Positions 29,101-35,855 of a DNA stretch of 64,000 bases are shown here, piece by piece. Source of the stretch: Microbacterium sp. (GTDB lineage: Bacteria > Actinomycetota > Actinomycetes > Actinomycetales > Microbacteriaceae); contig QFPM01000002.1 in NCBI GenBank assembly GCA_003248655.1, positions 62,001-126,000 of the forward strand, given 5' to 3'. The number at the start of each line of letters is the position of its first letter. The stretch's first letter is position 1. The translations under genes and the position numbers were made by a program. A model generated the notes under the pieces. It did not search any database, was not told the origin of the DNA, and worked only from the letters and a program-made list of their open reading frames with translations.

Positions 29101-29625
29101 TCAATCCCAGTCGAGGTAGTCCTCGATGAACCACGACGTCTCACCCGGGTGCGTCACGGGGAACAGGTGCCCGCCGCCCTCGACGGTCTTGAGGCTCGCG
29201 ATGGCGGGCGCCGAGGCCACGAGACGCTCGCTCTCGGCGATCGGCGTCACCTCGTCGGCGGTGCCGTGGATCACGAGGACGGGGATGTCGGCCACGAGCG
29301 ACGCGTCGACGGCATCGGGCGCCATCAGCAGTACGCCGTTGACACGGTCGTGGTGCTCGTGCGGCACGGCGCGCGCGACGGTCGCACCGAAGCCGTGGCC
29401 GCCGATCCACGCGTGGTCGAGGCCGACGGCATCCATGATGTCGACGACGGCTGCGACGAGATCGTGCACGTCGACAGACGGATCGAGCGGTTCGAGACGC
29501 ACGACGCGGAAGTCCTCCTCGACGAGGATGGATGCCAGGGTGCCGAGCGAGCCGATGTCCTGGCCGGTCTCCGGGATGAGCAGGACCGCCGGCCCCGCGC
29601 CCTCATCGATGTAGGCGATCGTCAT
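29101..29625 (-). CDS. Short alpha/beta-hydrolase-fold protein lacking the nucleophile
   Basis: 174 residues, about two thirds of a normal alpha/beta hydrolase; the lid region is missing. Fold landmarks are present: IDEGAGPAVLLIPETGQDIG (oxyanion region), VDIMDAVGLDHAWIGGHGFG (nucleophile elbow), VLVIHGTADEVTP (acid) and GGGHLFPVTHPGE (His). The elbow reads G-H-G-F-G where active enzymes have G-H-S-x-G, so Ser is replaced by Gly. It is either a non-catalytic member or uses another residue. Start at the ATG preceding MTIAYIDE; the upstream extension to 29691 does not look coding. Confidence 0.72.
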   Translation of the reverse strand: MTIAYIDEGAGPAVLLIPETGQDIGSLGTLASILVEEDFRVVRLEPLDPSVDVHDLVAAVVDIMDAVGLDHAWIGGHGFGATVARAVPHEHHDRVNGVLLMAPDAVDASLVADIPVLVIHGTADEVTPIAESERLVASAPAIASLKTVEGGGHLFPVTHPGETSWFIEDYLDWD

Positions 29626-29687
29626 GGCATCCAGTCTCCCAGCGTCGACGCGGGCATGCCAATCGCGCGGGCCGCCGCGACGCCCCG

Positions 29688-29876
29688 TCACAGGCCGACG
29701 GCGGCCATCCCCGCGGCGTCGTAGCGGTCACCGGCGACGCCGACGGTCGCGGCGAGCGCGTTCAGCTCGGCGAGGTCGTCGGCGGAGAGGCGCACCGCGG
29801 TGGATGCGGCGTTCTCGTCGACGCGCTCGCGCCGGCGGGTGCCGGGGATCGGCACGATGAACGGATGCTGGCGCAT
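29688..29876 (-). pseudogene. Aldo/keto reductase, C-terminal remnant
   Basis: Only the last ~62 residues of an AKR remain: HPFIVPIPGTRRRERVDENA (the NADP-binding PIPGT strand), LSADDLAELNAL and GDRYDAAGMAAVG at the end. Everything 5' of this is gone; the frame runs straight into antisense of the neighbouring MFS gene. A full AKR has about 330 residues. See the finding on the deletion scar. Confidence 0.8.
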
Positions 29877-30918
29877 GCGCGCGATCACGCTCATGATGGT
29901 GGTCGGGATGTCCGGATTCGTCGTCGGGCCGCTACTGGGCGGCACGATGCTCGCGCACCTTCCCTGGCAGTGGCTCCTGCTCATCAACGCGCCGATCGCC
30001 CTGATCGCCAGCCTCGGGGTGCACTTCGGGGTACCGGCGGATGCCGCGGACGGGCTCACGAAGGATCGCCTCGACCTGCCCGGCGCGGCTCTCAGCATCC
30101 TCTCGATCGGCCTCGCCTGCTATGCCCTGACGGCTGGCGTGCAGTTCGGCTGGCTTGCGCCGATCACCCTCGCGGTCGCGCTCGGCGCCGTGGCATCCAT
30201 CGCCCTTTTCATCGTGCACGAGCGCCGCACGGCGTCGCCGATGCTCGACCTGACGCTCTTCCGGCTCGGCACGGTCCGTGGCGCGGCCCTCGCGCAGATC
30301 GGCACGTCGATCGCCATGGCGGGCGTCATGTTCGCGCTCGTTCTGCACTTCCAGTACGCGTGGGGGTGGAACCCCATGCTCGCGGGGCTCGCGAACCTGC
30401 CCCTCATCCTCACGATGATCCTGGCGACGCCCCTCACCGAGGCGCTCATCCGCCGGTTCGGGCACCGCATCGCGTGCCTCATCGGCGCGGCGCTGCTGGC
30501 GGCGGGGCTCGCCGCGATGGCGTGGGCCGTCGAGCAGACCTATCTCGCGATCGCGGTCGCGATGGTCATCATGACGGTCGGTCTGCGGACCGTGATGACC
30601 ATCTGCGCCGTCGCGCTCGTCGGAGCGATGCCCGAGGATCGCACCTCGATGGGTGCGGCGCTCAACGACACGGCCCAGGAAGTCGGGACGAGCATCGGCA
30701 CCGCCTTCATCGGCACGATGATTGCCGTGCTCGTCACCGCAGTGCTCCCGGATGGCGTGTGGGATGCCGCGCTGGTCGCGTCGTACTTCCAGGGTGAGCG
30801 CGTCGTCTTCCTCGTGCTCGCGGTCGCCGTCGGACTCATCTCCGGGATGGGCGCCCTCACGCTCACGAGCTCGCGCGCGACGGACGAGCACCCGCCAACG
30901 CCCGTCGAGGCCGTGTGA
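29875..30918 (+). pseudogene. DHA2-type MFS drug exporter, 5'-truncated
   Basis: The 347-residue frame begins inside helix 5 of a 14-helix DHA2 (EmrB/QacA-type) exporter: MRAITLMMVVGMSGFVVGPL is the family's motif C region (GxxxGPxxGG), normally near residue 140. Helices 5-14 follow intact, to GLISGMGALTLTSS. Helices 1-4, including the motif A loop and the first proton-relay residues, are absent. No ribosome-binding site is obvious before 29875. A shortened product is possible but transport is unlikely. Read as a gene broken by the same deletion as the AKR remnant. Confidence 0.78.
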
Positions 30919-30939
30919 CGTTCCGCGTTGTGGGGAATG

Positions 30940-30960
30940 GACGCGACGGCGGGAGTCGAA
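30940..30960 (+). repeat. Left flank repeat of the putative island
   Basis: A 21-base sequence (GACGCGACGGCGGGAGTCGAA) that recurs as a direct repeat at 34777-34797 with 19 of 21 matches. Read on the - strand it resembles the T-loop and 3' acceptor of a tRNA (TTCGACTCCC), a usual integration site. The rest of the 274-base gap 30919-31192 has no gene; a GTGTCCAC-N4-GTGTCC motif at 31114-31129 is repeated at the other end. Confidence 0.5.
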
Positions 30961-31192
30961 ACTGCGGTTGCGCAGATTTCGTTGCTGCCGCAGAAGCCCG
31001 GAATCCCGCGGGTTGGGCCGTTGTATCGCGGAAATTCAAGGGATTGCGGGCGACGCTCGAGTCTCGTCTCGTTCGGTTCTGATCAGCGGAACCGGTCTGG
31101 ATCTGGACGGTTTGTGTCCACATGGTGTCCGCGGCGTGAGGGAGATTCGACGATACGTTGCGTCGCCCTTACGCCTAGCGGAAACGTCGAGG

Positions 31193-31864
31193 TCACTCCC
31201 ATACTTCAACGAGACCGACATCATAAAGCTCGATCTGCGCCACGCCGTTGTACAAGGAGATCGGTCCGGTCGCGCAGAGTGTCGTGCCGGCTGGCAATGA
31301 CTCGACTCCGCCCACATCCCAGAGGACGATGGTGAACCGAGCGGGGTCGGGGTAGTCGCGTCCGATGTTGAGGAAAACGTCGTCGTTGTCCGCACGTGTG
31401 GTCATCAGCGGCCCGCATACCCGCTGGTTGGTGCCGGCATAGGCTCCAGCGGTGTCCCAGGAGAGTCCGCCAGCTCCGCTGGCGGACGAACCCGAGTCCG
31501 CGGGAGCGGAGTCGGAGCAAAGGCCGTCCTGGCGTAGGAGCTGCACAGCTTCGGAGCGAATATGCTCCGCCCACTCGTCGCAGGTATCGAACGCGAACTG
31601 AGGGTCAGCGCTACGTGATGAGATGTAGTCGATTGTCACGTCGTAGGCGTCGGGGCAGTTGTCGGCGAGGTACTGGATTTCCCGGTCGATGGCCGAGGAC
31701 GTATCGTCGGCGCGTGCGCGTTGGATGACGGACGCCGACACGTCGTCGCACGAGATCGTCGACTCTTGCACGTGGTTGGTGTAACCCACACGGCTGCACG
31801 CCGTGAACGCGCTGGCAATCACGATCGCGGCTACGACAACCGTGAGGGTGCGGATTGTCGGCAT
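31193..31864 (-). CDS. Lipoprotein of unknown function
   Basis: 223 residues. The signal peptide ends in lipobox FTAC (20-23). The mature part is acidic, has about eight further cysteines (e.g. ISCDDV, NCPDAY, FDTCDEW, GLCSD, RVCGPL, TLCATG) and contains ITIDYISSRS-like and DVGGVESLPAGTTL stretches of predicted beta strand. No family recognised. It is less GC-biased than its surroundings and lies at the left end of the putative island, four bases after another unknown surface protein, probably as one operon. Confidence 0.72.
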   Translation of the reverse strand: MPTIRTLTVVVAAIVIASAFTACSRVGYTNHVQESTISCDDVSASVIQRARADDTSSAIDREIQYLADNCPDAYDVTIDYISSRSADPQFAFDTCDEWAEHIRSEAVQLLRQDGLCSDSAPADSGSSASGAGGLSWDTAGAYAGTNQRVCGPLMTTRADNDDVFLNIGRDYPDPARFTIVLWDVGGVESLPAGTTLCATGPISLYNGVAQIELYDVGLVEVWE

Positions 31865-31867
31865 TGA

Positions 31868-32236
31868 TCAGCCCGCGAAGTCGCAAGCGATGGCGTTGTA
31901 TGAGTGCATCGCCGGGTCATCCGTCGCGGTGAAGTGCGAGTCGCCCTTGGGCTTGATAGTGAGGTGAGCGAGGTCGGCCGACGACATCGCTGAATCGGCG
32001 GACAGGGCGACGAGATTGCCGTCGTCGACCGTGGCATCGGCGTACATCCGGTTTCCAGAAGCATCGACCAGGATCTCGTACTTCCCGTCTGCGTTCACGA
32101 AGACGGCGGTGCATGCATACGGGCCGTCTTTGAGCGCAGCGAAAGAAGACTGAGAGTTCCACCACCAGATTCCCCCGATGGCCAGCGCTGCGATGACCGC
32201 GTACGGCTTCCAAGTGCGCCACACCGATTCGTCCAC
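31868..32236 (-). CDS. Small membrane-anchored protein of unknown function
   Basis: 122 residues. One N-terminal helix (YAVIAALAIGGIWWWNSQSS) anchors an external domain of ~90 residues with two cysteines (YACTAVF and IACDFAG) placed at its ends, suggesting one disulphide. The GTG start has AGGAAAAA just before it. It is followed by the lipoprotein gene on the same strand. No family recognised. The 190-base gap 32237-32426 to the NERD gene shows no further gene. Confidence 0.68.
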   Translation of the reverse strand: MDESVWRTWKPYAVIAALAIGGIWWWNSQSSFAALKDGPYACTAVFVNADGKYEILVDASGNRMYADATVDDGNLVALSADSAMSSADLAHLTIKPKGDSHFTATDDPAMHSYNAIACDFAG

Positions 32237-32426
32237 TTTTTCCTATCAGTAGCGGTCGCCCACCGGTCGACCGGATCGCCGTTGAACGCAGTCCGGACCT
32301 GTCGCGGCGCGTAGAAGCCGCTGGTCACGTGGATGAGTTCGCCCGCCCCCAGAGCGGACGTTACCGACCATAGTGGACCGCGCGCCCGCCGCGACACTCT
32401 CTCGTTGTTCACCAGTTTCCGATTCC

Positions 32427-33248
32427 CTACGGGACCGGAAACACGTCAGCGAGGAGCGCATGAGTCGCGTCGACGTCGAAGGCGACGGCCCGCGCTTCCG
32501 TTATGCGCTTGACGAGGAGTCGCGGCCAGACGACGTGGACCTCGTCGACAGCAAAGGAACCTCCGAGGAGCGGCCAGTCGGCCTCGAGGAAACAGAGCAC
32601 ACCCGTGATCGGGATCGTGTCGTCGGCCAGCGCTTCGCGGACGCGCTGAACCTGCGACGTCACGCCGTCGACGAGCTTCGTCCCGTCGCGGCCGCCGATG
32701 CGGAGCGACTCCACACGGGGCCTAAAGATGCCGCCCTCGATGCGCAGCTCCGGGCGCTTGTCCTTATACCGCTTCGCGTCGATCACCCACACCCCGGAGG
32801 GCCCTGTCGCGATGTGGTCGATGTTCGCCCGAGTGCCGCGAATGCGGCGGTCGTGCATCACCCGGAAGGTGTCGGGCAGGTCGGCGAGGCGCTTCGCCAG
32901 GAGTTCTTCGCCGATCGCACCCCGCTCCCACGCCTTCGTGCTTTGCGGATCGTCGGATAGCGCGAGGATCAGCCCGCCGAGCTTCGGGTGCTCCTCGCGG
33001 ATCCGCTGCTCACGGGCATCGCGACGCCGCTCGTACTCCCGGCGCGCGGAGGCGCCGGCATCCCCGCCCGATCCCTCGACGGAGGGCCCCTCGACCGCCG
33101 ATTCGTCGCAGTCCACGCATCGGATCGTCCTGCGAGTCCGCTCGTAGATGGCGTCGGCGCCCGCGGCGTGCGCTCGTCCGCACAGGCGGCACGTTCCGGC
33201 GTAACGCAGCCTCATGCGTTTGTCGTCAGGCCCGAGCTCCAGCGTCAC
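32427..33248 (-). CDS. NERD nuclease-domain protein with zinc-ribbon-like N-terminus
   Basis: 273 residues. The N-terminal ~50 residues hold two CxxC pairs (C20/C23, C44/C47) in the pattern of a small zinc ribbon. A charged, probably coiled linker (about 65-90) leads to a NERD domain, a PD-(D/E)xK-like fold: Glu114 in GAIGEELL, Asp144 in ANIDHIA, and Asp157-x-Lys159 in VIDAKRY. All putative catalytic positions are filled. The GTG at 33248 overlaps the nucleotidyltransferase stop by four bases; an internal ATG at 33215 is the alternative. NERD proteins are thought to act on DNA. Third gene of the AbiE-like operon. Confidence 0.82.
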   Translation of the reverse strand: MTLELGPDDKRMRLRYAGTCRLCGRAHAAGADAIYERTRRTIRCVDCDESAVEGPSVEGSGGDAGASARREYERRRDAREQRIREEHPKLGGLILALSDDPQSTKAWERGAIGEELLAKRLADLPDTFRVMHDRRIRGTRANIDHIATGPSGVWVIDAKRYKDKRPELRIEGGIFRPRVESLRIGGRDGTKLVDGVTSQVQRVREALADDTIPITGVLCFLEADWPLLGGSFAVDEVHVVWPRLLVKRITEARAVAFDVDATHALLADVFPVP

Positions 33249-33961
33249 GCGCCTGATCCGAGCGTCGGCCCCGTCGCAGGGGCGTCTGAGTTGCGCCGAA
33301 GCTGCAGCTCGGCTTCCTCGACCCATTCGCGTGCGAGGGAGGCGTAGCGGCGACGGTCCTTCTGGTTGAGTCCGGCGAGTTTGGGGAGGAGGTCGAATGT
33401 CGTGCGCATGTGCCCGGGAATGTCATCGATAGGTCCGCCGGTGGATGACAGGAGAACCTCGATCACGCCCGCGGCGGTGGCGCCGCTGTCGATCAGGGCG
33501 ACGAGTTCGCGGGCGTCCTTCCTGCCCTTCTCCGTCGCGTGTCGGTCGAGCAGTGCGGCGATCTTCGTGGCGATGTGGGCGTCGAGTGTGAGCATGAGCC
33601 AGCCCTCGACCTTGAGGTCGGGGTCGACGTAGCGCGTGAGCACACCGACGTCGAGGAGCAGCTTGGTCCCGAGTTTGGACTCGTAGGGGAAGTAGGCGTC
33701 GACGTGGACGCCGTCGGCGTTGCCGCGCGCTTTCCGCCCGCCGCTGTGGAGGTGGTTCTCGCTGTACTCGGTGAGGCGTTCCGGGAGTCTCTGGCGAAGG
33801 CTCTGGTCGGTGATGATCAGGTCGATGTCGTGGCTGATCTCGCCGCCGACGCGGGCGTTCGTCGCCCATCCGCCGATGAGGATCGACGGCTCGAGGTCGT
33901 ATCCGAGCGAGTCGAGCAGGGCACGGAGCTGTCCTTCATCGTCCGCACCGATGATCGTCAT
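33245..33961 (-). CDS. AbiEii/AbiGii-type nucleotidyltransferase (putative toxin)
   Basis: 238 residues. The nucleotidyltransferase core is visible: GGWATNARVGG (30-40) with the GG(W/S) nucleotide loop, Asp45-x-Asp47 in SHDIDLII, and a third carboxylate Asp88 in VHVDAYF. KGRKDARELVALI later matches the Lys/Asp region of AbiEii toxins. AbiEii proteins of phage-resistance TA systems are nucleotidyltransferases, and mycobacterial relatives block tRNAs. It overlaps the regulator by ATGA and the NERD gene by GTGA, so the three are made together. A stand-alone nucleotidyltransferase role is the alternative. Confidence 0.8.
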   Translation of the reverse strand: MTIIGADDEGQLRALLDSLGYDLEPSILIGGWATNARVGGEISHDIDLIITDQSLRQRLPERLTEYSENHLHSGGRKARGNADGVHVDAYFPYESKLGTKLLLDVGVLTRYVDPDLKVEGWLMLTLDAHIATKIAALLDRHATEKGRKDARELVALIDSGATAAGVIEVLLSSTGGPIDDIPGHMRTTFDLLPKLAGLNQKDRRRYASLAREWVEEAELQLRRNSDAPATGPTLGSGA

Positions 33962-34566
33962 CGCCCGTCACCTTCCTGGTCCCATTCGCGGTCCCGCACG
34001 AAGCTGTCGCGCAGCGCCTTCCGGAACTCGGATGCCTGCCAGCCGGGAGTCGCGAAGAGATCGGCATATGTCTGAGCGAGACTCGAGTATCCGTTCCAGG
34101 TTCTTGCGGCACGCTTGTCCATCGACAGTACGCGGACCTCCTTCCCAGCGGGCAGGTCGGTGACGTTCACGGACGCGGGAACGTACACGATGAGTTCGCT
34201 GAAGTCCGCGACGGCTCGGCCGTTCAGGATCGCGTTCGCCGCGTCGGGACCGCCGAGCGCGTAAGGGCCCAGCTTGGAGTCGAGAACCGGACCGATGCCC
34301 TCGCGGGTGGTCCACGTGAGGGTGTCGCGCTCGAGGTTGCGCCACGCGCACAGCATCGTCAACAGCTTGTCGATGCTGACGACCGCGAGCCCGCCGCGGC
34401 TGTACCGATCGACGGTCCCGTTGCTCTCGAGGCGCTCGAGAGCGAGATACGCGGTCGTGCTCGGCACGCCGGCCTCGTACGCGAGATCGGCCACGTTGCG
34501 CCAGGTCCGCTGTCCGTCGAGTGCACGATCGGCAAGAGCGCGCCACACCAACTCGTTGCCCTTCAT
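33958..34566 (-). CDS. AbiEi-like winged-helix regulator (putative antitoxin)
   Basis: 202 residues. An N-terminal winged helix (about 18-70: TWRNVADLAYEAGVPSTTAY, then LERLESNGTVDRYSRGGLAV) is followed by a ~130-residue domain (LGPYALGGPDAANAIL, LIVYVPASVNV). Size, the two-part layout and position directly before an AbiEii-type gene match AbiEi antitoxins, which bind their own promoter and counter the toxin. The assignment as AbiEi rests mainly on context. A large inverted repeat sits 25 bases before its start codon. Confidence 0.72.
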   Translation of the reverse strand: MKGNELVWRALADRALDGQRTWRNVADLAYEAGVPSTTAYLALERLESNGTVDRYSRGGLAVVSIDKLLTMLCAWRNLERDTLTWTTREGIGPVLDSKLGPYALGGPDAANAILNGRAVADFSELIVYVPASVNVTDLPAGKEVRVLSMDKRAARTWNGYSSLAQTYADLFATPGWQASEFRKALRDSFVRDREWDQEGDGR

Positions 34567-34590
34567 CGCTCTTCTCGACTCTCAGGTGAT

Positions 34591-34634
34591 CCTGCAATCA
34601 CAGTTACGGGATTACATGTAACCATGATTACAGG
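34591..34634. promoter_or_regulatory. Inverted repeat, probable operator of the AbiE-like operon
   Basis: Two 17-base arms (34591-34607, CCTGCAATCACAGTTAC, and 34618-34634, GTAACCATGATTACAGG) match at 14 of 17 positions around a ten-base centre that itself contains GATTACA. It is AT-richer than anything nearby and lies just upstream of the regulator gene. AbiEi antitoxins are known to repress through inverted repeats at this place. Confidence 0.65.
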
Positions 34635-34776
34635 AAAACCGGAAGACCGTTCGACTGGCGCGAGACGAGCGACATGCTCGAGACGTGTCCACCTCGTGTC
34701 CATGCGGCAATCAGCGAAGAGGTGCAGATCGGACACGATCCCTTGAAAACACTGGGATCGCGGCCGTTCGCACGTA

Positions 34777-34850
34777 GACGCGACGAGGGGAGTCGAACCC
34801 GCAACGCACCCGGGTATGAACCGGTGCCCGGGACCGCCCGGATCGCCGCG
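34777..34850 (-). other. Right flank repeat of the putative island and tRNA-like remnant
   Basis: 34777-34797 is the direct-repeat partner of 30940-30960. Read on the - strand, the stretch shows a CAT-bearing loop (stem CCGG/CCGG around TTCATAC) followed by GGGTTCGACTCCC, like the anticodon and T arms of a tRNA-Met. No D-arm and no matching 5' acceptor strand were found, so this is at best a decayed or partial tRNA. The rest of the 496-base gap 34567-35062 holds the operator at 34591, a GTGTCCAC-N3-GTGTCC motif at 34685-34701, a small hairpin near 34738-34762 and the repeat at 34954; no gene. Confidence 0.4.
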
Positions 34851-34953
34851 ATGCTTCGACCGTAAGCGAGGCGAAACGCGAAAGCGAGGGGTATGACGGT
34901 TCCTTGCGCCGTGCGTCGGTGTGTGACGGCGGGCGCGCGCCACGGCATCCACG

Positions 34954-35023
34954 TGAGAAACCAGTTGCGCGCTGAGAAACCAGGGCACGAGTGGTTTCTC
35001 CGGCTAGAAGTGGTTTCTCAGCG
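34954..35023. repeat. Interleaved inverted repeat, GAGAAACC type, second copy
   Basis: Same plan as 16715-16805. GAGAAACCA (34954-34962) pairs with TGGTTTCTC (34991-34999). GCGCTGAGAAACCA (34968-34981) pairs perfectly with TGGTTTCTCAGCGC (35010-35023). The order is A-B-A'-B'. It ends 40 bases before the yccF stop, so it may also end yccF transcription. Confidence 0.72.
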
Positions 35024-35062
35024 CGATGCGCGCGCGCCGCGCGAGCGCGAGCCCCGCGCGAG

Positions 35063-35461
35063 CTACAGCGTCCGGTCGAACTCGCCCTGGCGGGTAGAGA
35101 CGATGTCCTTGCCGAGGGGCATCAGCGAGATCGGGATCATCTTGAAGTCGGCGATCGCCATCGGGATGCCGATGATCGTGATGCACAGCGCGATGCCGCT
35201 CGTCAGGTGCGCGAGCGCGAGCCACCAGCCCGCGAAGATCACCCAGATCACGTTGCCGAGGAACGACGCGACGCCCGCCGTCGGCTTCGACACGATCGTG
35301 CGTCCGAAGGGCCAGATCACGTACCCGGCAGTGCGGAACGACGCGATCGCCCACGGGATCGTGATGATCGGAATGCACAGCAGCACGCCCGCGAGCACGT
35401 ACCCGAGGAACAGCCAGAACCCCGCAAAGATGATCCAGATGATGTTGAGCAGCGTGCGCAT
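35063..35461 (-). CDS. YccF-domain membrane protein
   Basis: 132 residues with two repeated hydrophobic units, each a YccF (DUF307) domain: LLNIIWIIFAGFWLFLGYVL with CIPIITIPWAIASFR, and FLGNVIWVIFAGWWLALAHL with CITIIGIPMAIADFK. About four helices. ATG chosen at 35461, where AGGAG precedes it and homologues begin MRTLLN; an earlier ATG at 35479 would add six residues. Function unknown; an inner-membrane protein. Confidence 0.9.
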   Translation of the reverse strand: MRTLLNIIWIIFAGFWLFLGYVLAGVLLCIPIITIPWAIASFRTAGYVIWPFGRTIVSKPTAGVASFLGNVIWVIFAGWWLALAHLTSGIALCITIIGIPMAIADFKMIPISLMPLGKDIVSTRQGEFDRTL

Positions 35462-35483
35462 GCTCCTATTGTCGGCCATCGTG

Positions 35484-35561
35484 GGCGCATAACTCAGGCA
35501 GGATGCCGGGGATCACGCCCGAATCAGCCGGTAACCCCGCAGTTTGCCTGAGTTATGCGCC
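35484..35561. repeat. Long perfect inverted repeat
   Basis: GGCGCATAACTCAGGCA (35484-35500) and its exact complement TGCCTGAGTTATGCGCC (35545-35561), 17 of 17, around 44 bases. The right arm includes the stop codon (35553-35555) of the small membrane protein gene on the - strand, so the element could end that operon's transcript. Confidence 0.75.
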
Positions 35562-35855
35562 GCGCTGGCGGGCGGACCGCGCGGCCAGCGCCCGCTGCGC
35601 CCGCCGCAGGAGCCCGACGAGGCCGGTCACGAGCAGCAGCCCGCCGATCGCGAGCACCGCCCAGCCGATCGCCGTCGCGACGGACAGGTCGGTCACCCAC
35701 GCGACGAGCTCGTCGACGGCGGTTTCGCTCGCGGTCAGAGAGACACCGGCGACGGCGACGGCGGCGAAGACCAGACCCCAGACGATCCCCGCCCAGCGGG
35801 TGCGGGGGCCGGCCTGCGAGGCGGTCGTGGGCTCGGCGGGTTCGAGAACGGTCAC
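35553..35855 (-). CDS. Small two-helix membrane protein
   Basis: 100 residues with two helices (GIVWGLVFAAVAVAGVSLTA and ATAIGWAVLAIGGLLLVTGL) and a basic, Ala/Arg-rich C-terminus. No family recognised. It overlaps the PspC/LiaF-like gene by four bases and is therefore the second gene of that operon, probably part of the same envelope-stress unit. Its 3' end lies inside an inverted repeat. Confidence 0.75.
   Translation of the reverse strand: MTVLEPAEPTTASQAGPRTRWAGIVWGLVFAAVAVAGVSLTASETAVDELVAWVTDLSVATAIGWAVLAIGGLLLVTGLVGLLRRAQRALAARSARQRGA

Noticed and set aside
30919..31192. Coding sequence in the gap after the MFS remnant
   Set aside because: Open frames here have no ribosome-binding site and no plausible composition; the stretch holds the flank repeat and GTGTCCAC motif instead.
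34777..34850. Intact tRNA-Met gene on the - strand
   Set aside because: T arm and a CAT loop are visible, but no D arm and no 5' acceptor strand complementary to the 3' end; kept only as a remnant and flank repeat.
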